Assembly (NCBI RefSeq): GCF_008386575.1
Contig: NZ_VUOA01000040.1
Coordinates: 1-47,966 of the forward strand
DNA: 47,966 nt
Source: Salinarimonas soli
GTDB taxonomy: Bacteria; Pseudomonadota; Alphaproteobacteria; Rhizobiales; Beijerinckiaceae
Direction of reading: 5' to 3'
A program made the position numbers and the translations under genes. A model generated the notes under the pieces. The model was given only the letters and a program-made list of their open reading frames with translations. It made no database searches and was not told the DNA's origin. This document shows positions 8,617-17,168 of the stretch, piece by piece. The number at the start of each line of letters is the position of its first letter. The stretch's first letter is position 1.

Positions 8617-10146
8617 TCAGGTGATGTGGTGCACCTCGAACAGCGCGTCGAAGAACTCCGTCAGAATCCGCTTGGCATTGGCCGCGGGCTCTCCCTTGCC
8701 GGCGTCGTAGAACTCCGCCCCGCCGAACCGGTAGACCTCATAGCCCTTGAGCCGCAGGGCCCGGTCGGCCGCGACCATCTCGGCGTACTTGCGGGTGTCG
8801 GCGACATCGCCCTTCGCGTAGTGCTGCTTGCCGTCGATCTCGACCACTACCCTCTGCCGACCGGGCAGGAGCATCAGGTAGTCCATCCGCTGCCGCATGC
8901 GGGACTTCCCCCCAGGCAACTCGCGCGCCATCAGGGGATCGTAGTGGAGGTAGACCTGCGGGATTAGGGCCGGCAGCCGGTCGGCGAGCCTCGCGCCGTA
9001 GATCTCAAGGTAGGTCCGAAAGAACAACTGCTCCGGAGGCGAGTCGAGGCTGGCCGTGAGCCGGTCGACAAGGCCTTGCTCTGATGGGTCGGCCTCCAGC
9101 TTCCGCGAGGCGTCCCGCCACCAGTCGAGCAACTCCAGCCAGCTGAGGCTGTCCCTCAGCGGCCTGTCGTAGACGAGGCAGCGGCCGTCGTCGCCCAGGA
9201 CGGCCAGGTCCCCGTCGAGGACATCGCTGATCCCGATGCTGGGCTTCGTACCGGTGGCCGCGAAGATCAGGGATCGTGCGGTGGAGAACCCTCCGGTCTC
9301 GGCCAGTCGCACCTCGTAGACCGTCCGCCCTGACTGGAACCTTGCCGGGACGAGCTCATGGCCGTCCAGCCGAAGCGCATCGCCGACACGCTGGGCCAGC
9401 AAATTGTTCTCCGCTTCGCTCCGGTGGATCGGTGCCAGGAGCTCGACGACGAGACGGCGGAATCTCTCGGTGGAGCAGCGAAAGGCACCGACCTTCTCGA
9501 AGAGCGTCCGCGACGGCAGACCGTCGGACCCAGCGAGCAGATCCACCACGGCCGCCAGGCTTGCACGGCCGTCCGAGGTGGACCCTGTCTTCGGGAGCAC
9601 GAAGATCCGACCCAGAATTTCGCCGAACTCTTCGTCGACGCGCTGACCTTCGAAGAGACCCGCAACGTCGCGCCGCGTGACCTTGGTGATCTCGGGCTCT
9701 TCCGCATGGAGAAGGAGGGAGACATTCTCCTGGAGGGCGTAGTCTTGACGGCGGTCAGCCAAGAACGCGCAAAATTTCAACGCTTCGCGCTCTGGCAAGC
9801 CTCTCAGTAGATGTCGAAATAGTTTAACGGCGTTCTTGTCCCAGCTCACATGTCTGTCGACGCTGCTAAATCCGCCGCCCTTCGCGACGAATTCCGACAG
9901 TTCTTCCTCTGGTCTGGCGAGAAAGTCTTTCGACATCTGCACAGCTTGTTCGGGGCTGATGCTACTGGCGTGGCTGTTGACGAATGCATCGAAGACTTCG
10001 AAGGGTTTCACGGCGGCCCGACTCCTGGCATCGTCGGGGCCACCTTGGTCCCCAGCTGGAAAGGTTTGGTTACCGGGCGCGGCCGCAGGGGCTGCCGCCA
10101 TGCGGGCCGCAGGGACCGCGCGAATCCTGGCAGGTCCAGGATACAC
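8617..10146 (-). CDS. PD-(D/E)XK nuclease-domain protein, likely defence
   Basis: The 509-residue frame ends in a nuclease-like domain with RQRMDYLMLLPG, then VVVEIDGKQHY (E-x-D-G-K), then KYAEMVAADRALRLKGYEVYRF. This order of acidic residue, E-x-(D/K) and a late helix fits the PD-(D/E)XK/DUF559-like fold. The upstream ~380 residues are not recognised. The first ~45 residues are Ala/Pro/Arg-rich, so translation may begin later, for example near KPFEVFDAF. It lies alone on this strand just inside the left end of the transposon, a usual place for cargo. A role against phage is inferred from context only. Confidence 0.65.
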   Translation of the reverse strand: MYPGPARIRAVPAARMAAAPAAAPGNQTFPAGDQGGPDDARSRAAVKPFEVFDAFVNSHASSISPEQAVQMSKDFLARPEEELSEFVAKGGGFSSVDRHVSWDKNAVKLFRHLLRGLPEREALKFCAFLADRRQDYALQENVSLLLHAEEPEITKVTRRDVAGLFEGQRVDEEFGEILGRIFVLPKTGSTSDGRASLAAVVDLLAGSDGLPSRTLFEKVGAFRCSTERFRRLVVELLAPIHRSEAENNLLAQRVGDALRLDGHELVPARFQSGRTVYEVRLAETGGFSTARSLIFAATGTKPSIGISDVLDGDLAVLGDDGRCLVYDRPLRDSLSWLELLDWWRDASRKLEADPSEQGLVDRLTASLDSPPEQLFFRTYLEIYGARLADRLPALIPQVYLHYDPLMARELPGGKSRMRQRMDYLMLLPGRQRVVVEIDGKQHYAKGDVADTRKYAEMVAADRALRLKGYEVYRFGGAEFYDAGKGEPAANAKRILTEFFDALFEVHHIT

Positions 10147-10286
10147 CCGGACGGCGCGTCGCTCACGGCCCGCGGCCGCCGGCGGGGCCCAACCCTCGGG
10201 AACGCCTCGTGGCGAGCGGCGGTCACGCAGCTAAGTCGTTGCATAGAATTAGTTAATCGCCGCAACATTGCTTCTCGACCAGCCTC

Positions 10287-10889
10287 GTGAACCGCTCTCG
10301 GGTGACCCATGTCGCCGTCCCACAGATCGCCAACCCGAAGCATCGGGCCAACTGGTTGGTCGAGGGCTGGACGCCTCATGGGGTGGTGCGCGGTGCCCTC
10401 AGGAGCTACGCGACCGGCGCGTATTTCGAGGTGCCTGCCAATCCGGCCTGCCTCGCCGGGATCCCCGTCGTTTATGGCCGCAAAGAGGGGGCCGCGCTGG
10501 CCATCTCCGTCCGGAAGCGTGAGACATTCCTCTCCTGCACGAAGGAAAGCCCGACGGGGCTGGACATGCGCGTTCTCGCGCGCCGGGTCAGGGGCCGCTT
10601 CGTCGATGGCCGCGATTGGGATCCCGCCATGTGCGAGGTGGAGCGCCTGGAGATTGGCCGACGCGTCGTGGCCTCCGGGCGCGACGGGCTCCTCTTCACC
10701 TCGCCGGAAAGGCTTGCCGGGTCATGCGTATCGCTCCTCAACGGCAGCACACTCGACCGCGCGATCCAGGGCGACCACTTCCGGTTCATGTGGGACGGAG
10801 CACAGATCAATCAGCTGTACGCCTTTCGCAACGGCGAGGCGATACGACCGTCCGATCTCAGGCAGGACAGGGACATACTAGCCGCCTGA
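10287..10889 (+). CDS. Hypothetical protein, weakly RES-like
   Basis: A 200-residue product starts at GTG. The C-terminal half has GRDGLLFTSPERLAGSCVSLLN followed by a Trp, a pattern that recalls the late part of RES-domain proteins (NAD-degrading toxins), where a DG-(I/L)-x-(Y/F)-x-S segment precedes G-x-C. The N-terminal RES hallmarks are not clear, so the match is weak. An XRE regulator follows 265 bp later on the same strand; RES toxins are often paired with HTH antitoxins, but the usual order and the spacing do not fit well. It could equally be an unrelated cargo protein. Confidence 0.5.
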   Translation: MNRSRVTHVAVPQIANPKHRANWLVEGWTPHGVVRGALRSYATGAYFEVPANPACLAGIPVVYGRKEGAALAISVRKRETFLSCTKESPTGLDMRVLARRVRGRFVDGRDWDPAMCEVERLEIGRRVVASGRDGLLFTSPERLAGSCVSLLNGSTLDRAIQGDHFRFMWDGAQINQLYAFRNGEAIRPSDLRQDRDILAA

Positions 10890-11154
10890 CAGACAGGCGA
10901 GGGAGCAGGAGAGGGCCTCCATTGGTCCTTCAGTTCCTTATGAGCGCCAGGGCGAGTGATCTCGGTTGTGTGCTTTGCTCGCCCAAGCCTGCTCGCTCGC
11001 AGGCGGCGCCTCCTTTGCAATCTTGCGCCCACTGTCGCATCAGCGCAGGACGGGCGCGAACTTGACCAGTCTGGCACTTGGGCCCAAGTAGCCCTTGTTG
11101 CATGAGGCCACTCGACGCTCAGATCTCGACACCTAGGGAAGTTGGAGGCGTGAA

Positions 11155-11628
11155 GTGACCTGCTACATTCGCCCGGCTCCCAACCCGGTCGATCAGCGCG
11201 TGGGCGCGCGCATCCGCGAAAGGCGCCAAGCATTGGGCCTAACGCAAGCGGAGCTTGGGGCGGCAATCGGGCTCTCCATGCATCAAATCCTGAAATATGA
11301 GAAGGGGCGCTGTCGGGTGAGCGCGACCAACCTCTCTCGCCTTAGCGCTGTACTCGGCGCCCCGACCTCCTTCTTTTTCGGCAAAGGCGCCCCCGATGGC
11401 CGCAGCGGTGTGTCTGACGGCGCTTCTTATGACCTGACCATCGTGCTTAAGGCCGAGCCCCTGGCCGCAGAAATGATGCGAGCGTTCTTGCGCATCTCCG
11501 ATGTCGAGGTCAGGCGGGAGGTACTGGCGATGGTAGAGGCCGCTAGCGGCCGGTCCGCCGTCCCGCGGAGCCGGACGACAAAGGGCGTTCGCGGCCGCAA
11601 GGAGCGACACGACAGCGCTTCGCGTTGA
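11155..11628 (+). CDS. XRE-family transcriptional regulator
   Basis: This 157-residue protein has an N-terminal helix-turn-helix at about residues 15-72 with RIRERRQALGLTQAELG and HQILKYEKGRCRVSA. It is followed by a C-terminal half that is not recognised beyond SDVEVRREVLAMVEAA. The GTG start follows TTGGAGGCGTGAA. It lies 106 bp before the methyltransferase gene on the same strand, so it could control that gene as restriction controller proteins do. This role is inferred. The type is common in alphaproteobacteria outside restriction loci as well. Confidence 0.8.
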   Translation: MTCYIRPAPNPVDQRVGARIRERRQALGLTQAELGAAIGLSMHQILKYEKGRCRVSATNLSRLSAVLGAPTSFFFGKGAPDGRSGVSDGASYDLTIVLKAEPLAAEMMRAFLRISDVEVRREVLAMVEAASGRSAVPRSRTTKGVRGRKERHDSASR

Positions 11629-11710
11629 GGGTGAACCAGGGTGCCTTGCCCTGTGGGTAGTTTACCACGCTCCGGAAAAGGGCGTTGACCCTTTCTGTAA
11701 ACCCCTGGAT

Positions 11711-11726
11711 CCTTCGGATTCGAAGG
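11711..11726. promoter_or_regulatory. Inverted repeat before the methyltransferase gene
   Basis: CCTTCG-GATT-CGAAGG is a perfect 6-bp inverted repeat ending 8 bp before the ATG. It could be the operator for the XRE domain at the start of the methyltransferase itself or for the upstream XRE protein. A TTGACC hexamer at about 11688 could be a -35 box. Confidence 0.4.
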
Positions 11727-11734
11727 GATTCACG

Positions 11735-14700
11735 ATGACACAGTGGTCGGTGCCGACAATCCTGAAGGAAAGACGCGAGCGGCTTGGCCTCTCCCAGGCG
11801 GACGTTGCGGCACGGCTCAGCGTCACCAAGGGCATGCTCAGCCTTATCGAAGGTGGCAAGCGCACCCCAACCGAGGACCAGATCGCGATCCTCTCCTCGG
11901 TTCTCCGCGTGCCTCGCGATTTACTGGAGCTCGCTCCCGGCCGCTTGCCCCATGACGTCCAGCTTGCGCTCGATCTCGACGCCGCGGGAGTAGTGGCCGC
12001 CGTCCGACAGCGCATAGAGGCCCAAGCTGTCTCATATCCGACGGAGCCGCAGGTGCCATTCACGGCGGCCGGCAGCCCGCTGCCTGTCGAGCGCCCCACC
12101 ATTCCAGAGCGCATCGACGCGGTGAAGACGAGCACCTCGTACCGAGCGCACAGCTATCATACGAAGGTGCCTCCGGAGGCAATCATCCCCTTCGTCGAAG
12201 CGTACACCCGACCCGGGGAACTCGTCTTTGACCCCTTCTGCGGGTCCGGAATGACCGGTGTCGCCGCGCTCAGGGCTGGCCGGAACGCACTCCTCTCGGA
12301 TCTTTCCCCCTCGGCGGTCCACATCGCGCGAAACTATACCGCTTATTGTGACCCAGCTGCCCTCTCCGTTGGTCTTTCGCGCGTGGAAGCGGCGGTAGCC
12401 CCTACAATGGAATGGCTCTATCGCCCAGTAGGTTCAGACGACATCGTCGAATACACAACTTGGAGCGACGTGTACCGCTGCCCTCAGTGCACCGGTCGAA
12501 TCCTCTACTGGGACGTGGTACAGAAGAACGGTGCGAGCGCTGACGGCGTCGAGTGCCCGAGATGCTGCTCTGTCACGCGAAAGGCCGACCTGGAATGGAT
12601 CGGCGAGGAGCCGGTGCAGAGCCACGTCTCCCGTGGAAGCAACCGCATCCACACGCACCGGCCTACGCCAGCGGAGCTTTCACTGATCGCCGACGCCGAC
12701 AGCGCTCCTATTCCATACTGGACCCCGAACGTGGCGTTCGGCTCGGATCGCGAGATGTGGCGCGCTGGGCACCGCTCGATGGGCATCCATGCCGCCGGAG
12801 ATTTTTTCACCCGCCGCAACCTGCATGCCCTCGCGGCGCTCCGGCACGCCATCGTTGGACAATCGGAAGGTCGCGTGCGCGAGGCGCTCATGTTCGCTTT
12901 CACGGCGGCGGTGAACAGGGCCTCGCGGCGGTACCAGTGGAATGCGAAGCGGCCTACGAACGTTATGACGGGGACGCTCTACATCTCTTCGCTCCGGTAC
13001 GAGTGGAACGTGTGGAGCCTCTTCCGACGGAAGGCTGCCGACGTCCTGCGGTACTACAAGGACTTCCCGAAGGACGCGGCTCAAGCCCAGGTTTTTCAGC
13101 GCTCGGCCACCGACCTGGGCTGCATCCCTGATGGCGCCGTCGATCTCGTTTTCATGGATCCGCCATTCGGTGCCAATATCTTCTACGCGGACGCCTCCCT
13201 GCTCTGGGACGCATGGCTCGGGCATCTCACCGACACCAGTGCCGAGATCGTGGTGAACAAGCACCGCTCTACCTCGACCGGCGGCAAGACGCTCGACGAT
13301 TACGGCGACCTGATGTGCCAGGCTTTCTCGCACGCGCGTCGCGTCCTGAAGCCGGACGGCCGCGCTGTACTCGCGTTCTCGAACTCCGACGACGCCGTAT
13401 GGGAGGCGGTCCGCAAGGCTCTGGATGAAGCCGGTTTCGCCACGGAATCCGTGCACATGCTCTACAAGGGCCAGCCCTCGATCAAGGGCGTGAAGGGCGT
13501 GACGGGCAAGGAGAACGTGACGACCTTCGACCTGATGCTCTGCCTCGCCAACAAGGCTCAATATCCTGTGAAGGCGCCTGTTGAGCCCGCATCGGAGGAC
13601 TTCGTCGACGCGGCCATACGGCATGCCCTCGTACGCGGCGGGCGTACCGACGAAATCTACTCGGCCGTTGTGCAGGCCGCACTTGCCGGCGGTCGCGCCG
13701 TGGCCGGCATCACCATGCCGTACGTGGCCGAGCGCTGCGCCGCGCTTGGGGCGCGCGAAGTGAAAGGGCGGTGGACGTTCGCTCCGCCGTCCTCACAGGC
13801 AGACGTGGACTTCGTGTCGGGTTATATCGCCGCCCCATCATCCGTTCCCGTGACCGAGGGAGGCGAGCCAGTCAGAAAGCCTGCCCCGGCGACGCGTGTT
13901 CAGGGTGGGCGGAATAGTGCCCTCTATACGGCCCACAGCTACCATACGAAGGTGCCGCCCGAAGCGATCAAACCTTTCATCGAGCACTACACCAAGCCCG
14001 GCGACGTTGTGCTCGACCCGTTCTGCGGCTCGGGGATGACCGGGGTCGCAGCGGCCCTCGCAGGCCGGCGGGCAGTCCTGAACGACCTTTCCCCCGCTGC
14101 CGTCCACCTGGCGTGGAACCACACACGCGATTGCAGCCCGGAAGCTCTCCGGGCGGGCTTCGATGAGCTCGACCGGAAGATCGGGCCGAAGGTCGCGGAG
14201 CTCTATTCGACGCGGCACGGAACGGGCGAGGTGGGCCTGATCCACTGGACAATGTGGAGCACTCGTCACCGCTGCCCACACTGCCGGAAGGAGTTCCTGC
14301 TGTGGGACGCCATCGACCGTAAGACGGGTCGGGTTGGCCGAACGGTCGAGTGCACGAGTTGCGGGAAGGAGATCAAGCGGTCCGGATTGGAGGCGTTGGG
14401 ATCGGTGCCGGCGTGGATCTCCTACGAGACCGAGGATGGGCGACGACACGAGAAGCCAGCTTCGGCCGACGATATCCGCCATGCACTCTCGTTCAGCCGA
14501 GACGACATCCGGGACTGGTACCCGCGGGTCGCAATCGGCAAGGACCGGGAGATGTACATTCGGTGCGCACTCGGGCTGCAGAACGTCGGCTCCGTTGCGG
14601 ATTTTTACACGGCCCGCAACCTCCAAGCGCTCGCCTTGATCTGGAGGGAGATCCAGGCCGTCCCCGATGATCGCACCCGTCGCGCGTTGGCGTTCGCCTT

Positions 14701-15598
14701 CACGAACACCGCCTGGCACGGAACCAGGATGCGTCGCTTCAATGCCCGCGGCGGACAGCGTCCGCTGACGGGAACCCTATACATTCCGCAGCTGTCCTCC
14801 GAGGCCAATGTCCTGGAGGTCATGCGCAACAAGATCGAGCAGCTAGCACGCTACTATCGCGTTTACCGGCCGCTTGGCGTCGATCCTCCGTCGGTTCTGC
14901 TCGGCAGTGCCACAAACCTCGTCGCGGTCGCGGACGAGTCGGTCGACTATGTGTTCACCGATCCGCCGTTCGGGTCGAACATCTTCTACGCAGATTGCAG
15001 CCTGATATGGGAGGCATGGCTTGGGCGACTGACTGACCAGAGCTTCGAGGCCGTGGTCAACCGCTCTCTCACGCCCGAAAAGGGCGGGAAGACGCTGCAG
15101 CGCTACGGGGAGCTCATCGGGGCGTCGCTGCGGGAGATCGCTCGGGTCCTCAAGGACGGCGGCTGGGCGACAGTCGTCTTCCACAACACCGATGGGGCCG
15201 TCTGGCAAGCCATCCGGGACGCTGCGGACGAGGCGGGGTTCACCTTCCATGAGGCTGCCTCCCTCGACCGGCAACAGCAGAGCCATAAGGGCTACAAGGG
15301 GCGCTCTGGCGAGGAGGACGTCGCTCATTTCGACGTAATCTTCAACCTGCAGAAGCGAGGCTCAGGCGAGGCCAGGAAGACGGCACCTGTGGCGTCGGCA
15401 GAGATCGACCTGAAGCGGATTGTCGAGGAGGTTCTGAAGGATCCGGCCATTGCCCGGCATGGAGCCCAGGGCATCCATGCCGAGGTGATGCGGCGCTTAG
15501 CTTCCCAGGGCAGCGCGATCTTCGTCGACTACGCCGAGGTGCGCGACATCTTCGAGGCACTCAGGGCGACGAAGGGCAAGCTGCGCCTGGCTGGTTGA
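11735..15598 (+). CDS. XRE domain fused to two tandem Zn-ribbon DNA amino-methyltransferases
   Basis: This 1,287-residue protein begins with an XRE helix-turn-helix (residues 8-65). Two copies of a methyltransferase of about 590 residues follow. Copy 1 has the SAM motif DPFCGSG at 166, a Zn ribbon with CPQC (249) and CPRC (274), and the catalytic DPPF at 475. Copy 2 has DPFCGSG at 761, CPHC (847) and CTSC (873), and DPPF at 1076. The order SAM motif, long insert, DPPF resembles alpha-class N6-adenine/N4-cytosine enzymes and COG1743-like Zn-ribbon methylases. Both active sites look intact. Two domains could each modify one strand of an asymmetric site. Its 3' end overlaps the convergent McrC-like gene by 38 bp. 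The XRE domain could repress its own gene. Confidence 0.88.
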   Translation: MTQWSVPTILKERRERLGLSQADVAARLSVTKGMLSLIEGGKRTPTEDQIAILSSVLRVPRDLLELAPGRLPHDVQLALDLDAAGVVAAVRQRIEAQAVSYPTEPQVPFTAAGSPLPVERPTIPERIDAVKTSTSYRAHSYHTKVPPEAIIPFVEAYTRPGELVFDPFCGSGMTGVAALRAGRNALLSDLSPSAVHIARNYTAYCDPAALSVGLSRVEAAVAPTMEWLYRPVGSDDIVEYTTWSDVYRCPQCTGRILYWDVVQKNGASADGVECPRCCSVTRKADLEWIGEEPVQSHVSRGSNRIHTHRPTPAELSLIADADSAPIPYWTPNVAFGSDREMWRAGHRSMGIHAAGDFFTRRNLHALAALRHAIVGQSEGRVREALMFAFTAAVNRASRRYQWNAKRPTNVMTGTLYISSLRYEWNVWSLFRRKAADVLRYYKDFPKDAAQAQVFQRSATDLGCIPDGAVDLVFMDPPFGANIFYADASLLWDAWLGHLTDTSAEIVVNKHRSTSTGGKTLDDYGDLMCQAFSHARRVLKPDGRAVLAFSNSDDAVWEAVRKALDEAGFATESVHMLYKGQPSIKGVKGVTGKENVTTFDLMLCLANKAQYPVKAPVEPASEDFVDAAIRHALVRGGRTDEIYSAVVQAALAGGRAVAGITMPYVAERCAALGAREVKGRWTFAPPSSQADVDFVSGYIAAPSSVPVTEGGEPVRKPAPATRVQGGRNSALYTAHSYHTKVPPEAIKPFIEHYTKPGDVVLDPFCGSGMTGVAAALAGRRAVLNDLSPAAVHLAWNHTRDCSPEALRAGFDELDRKIGPKVAELYSTRHGTGEVGLIHWTMWSTRHRCPHCRKEFLLWDAIDRKTGRVGRTVECTSCGKEIKRSGLEALGSVPAWISYETEDGRRHEKPASADDIRHALSFSRDDIRDWYPRVAIGKDREMYIRCALGLQNVGSVADFYTARNLQALALIWREIQAVPDDRTRRALAFAFTNTAWHGTRMRRFNARGGQRPLTGTLYIPQLSSEANVLEVMRNKIEQLARYYRVYRPLGVDPPSVLLGSATNLVAVADESVDYVFTDPPFGSNIFYADCSLIWEAWLGRLTDQSFEAVVNRSLTPEKGGKTLQRYGELIGASLREIARVLKDGGWATVVFHNTDGAVWQAIRDAADEAGFTFHEAASLDRQQQSHKGYKGRSGEEDVAHFDVIFNLQKRGSGEARKTAPVASAEIDLKRIVEEVLKDPAIARHGAQGIHAEVMRRLASQGSAIFVDYAEVRDIFEALRATKGKLRLAG

Positions 15599-17168
15599 GG
15601 AGAATAGCTATCAGATCGGTGAGGGGCCCATCCGCAGCGGTAGATGCCGGGCGGAGCGGGACCGCTCCAACACCATCCATGACGCTGACGAGCGATGGGG
15701 AGGCGCACTTCCCTCCGTCCCTGGAGAAGAACACGAACTCGCTTCCCGGGTACACGACGAACGCGGTCCTAAGCCCGTGTATGGCATCACGATAGGCGTG
15801 CATCTTGTATAGATCGGCTCTCTTGTAAGTCGCCGTTCCGTCATCAGGATCCTTCTCGTCAGTGTCGAGCCAGTCAAGGCGGTACTTGGCATCGAATGCA
15901 TGTCGCTGCTCTCCAAACTCAAGCACGACATCTGGCCTTAGAGGCGTCGAGTACGCCCCACCTGACGACCTAGTGAAACTTGCATTGTATCGCAGTCTGA
16001 TTTTGCCGAATTTTGCCTCTAAGCCGGCGACGAGGCTCTCACCAAGCTCGGTACGCTCAGCCCTGATAGGGGTGACCGCGAGGGAACCGGCTACTTGCCG
16101 GACAGCCTTGAACACCTTCAGAAAGACCCAATACTCGTATAGTGTTGCTACGTCCCGACCTTCTAGTAGCCGCGTAGTCTCTTCGGATGTCAGCGGCAGC
16201 GAACGGTAACGCCTGAGGTCTGACCAAAAACCATATAGCTCTCGGTACCCTTCTCCCTTAAGTAGTGCCTGGCTGGGTGATTGAAGGCTAGACAGACGTC
16301 CGACACCCGCCATGAGGGGGCGTCCTAGCGCCTCATGAAGGAGGACTCCCATCTGCCGGCATGCCGTTCGGAGGTCCGCATGGATGCTGCGATGATCGAG
16401 AAAGCGATTGGTCAGGGCCAGGCACTCTGAGACGACATGCCTGACGAATCGGTTCTCCGGAGTGTCGGTGCTCAGTTGCCCCTGAGGAGCTGCTACACTG
16501 GCTGGAAAATGACGGCGGGATGGGTTGCCGAAGGTAAGTGCCTGCGCGAGCGGCGTGGACCATCCCGGACTGCCAGGTGGCGCAGGCACCAGCCGATCCG
16601 GGTTGGCGAAGATGTCAACGAGGGCTTGCGGATCCAGTGATTGGACGCGATCCGGCGAGACAAGAGGTCGTTCTTGAAGGTAGCGTCGGGTAGGGGCCCT
16701 CTCGATGGCGGCCAACCAGTCCTGGAGGCGGTTACCTGGGCGTTCTTCCAGCATGACATGCCGGAGAAGCTGGAGCTGATGGTAAGGGACGGGAGGGCGG
16801 GCCTCCAACCCGGGCGAGGTGGAAAAACTAGTCGGCGAGCCCCACCCGAACACTAGACCGGAAGCTAGGTCCGAGACCTCCTGAAGGAGGGCTGAGGCTC
16901 CACCTGGCCCAAGTTTCCGGGAACGGACATCCAGGGTAACGCCGAGTAGATTAGCTCGGCCAACAAAATTGCGAAAATTCAGACTTGCGATGGTTTCGCC
17001 GTACATGGATCCGCCAAGACTGACAATACGGCTTTCAAAATCCTTCGTGTATGGCGAGGATAACGTAATCACATACTCAGTCTGTTCTTCGAGTTCGAGT
17101 ACGTCTCCCTGCGAAGCTTCCTTGGAAGTCCCAGTTTTGCGGCAGCGGATCTGGAACGAATGGGTCAT
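15561..17168 (-). CDS. McrC-like / DUF2357 nuclease subunit
   Basis: The 535-residue product has DUF2357-type features: TPENRFVRHV at about 237 and LYEYWVFLK at 343. A PD-(D/E)XK core at 412-428 has RPDVVLEF then FDAKYRLDW, where D413 and D426-A-K428 are likely catalytic. The later ADLYKMHAYRDAI is the helix typical of McrC. It should cut DNA when driven by the AAA+ partner encoded immediately upstream; the start codon overlaps that gene's stop as ATGA. It is convergent with the tandem methyltransferase. Base composition is more AT-rich than the flanking chromosome, consistent with transfer. Confidence 0.85.
   Translation of the reverse strand: MTHSFQIRCRKTGTSKEASQGDVLELEEQTEYVITLSSPYTKDFESRIVSLGGSMYGETIASLNFRNFVGRANLLGVTLDVRSRKLGPGGASALLQEVSDLASGLVFGWGSPTSFSTSPGLEARPPVPYHQLQLLRHVMLEERPGNRLQDWLAAIERAPTRRYLQERPLVSPDRVQSLDPQALVDIFANPDRLVPAPPGSPGWSTPLAQALTFGNPSRRHFPASVAAPQGQLSTDTPENRFVRHVVSECLALTNRFLDHRSIHADLRTACRQMGVLLHEALGRPLMAGVGRLSSLQSPSQALLKGEGYRELYGFWSDLRRYRSLPLTSEETTRLLEGRDVATLYEYWVFLKVFKAVRQVAGSLAVTPIRAERTELGESLVAGLEAKFGKIRLRYNASFTRSSGGAYSTPLRPDVVLEFGEQRHAFDAKYRLDWLDTDEKDPDDGTATYKRADLYKMHAYRDAIHGLRTAFVVYPGSEFVFFSRDGGKCASPSLVSVMDGVGAVPLRPASTAADGPLTDLIAILLNQPGAACPSSP

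Noticed and set aside
10287-11628. RES toxin with XRE antitoxin pair
   Set aside because: The RES match covers only the C-terminal half, the usual Xre-before-RES order is reversed, and a 265-bp gap separates the genes. It is kept only as a weak possibility.
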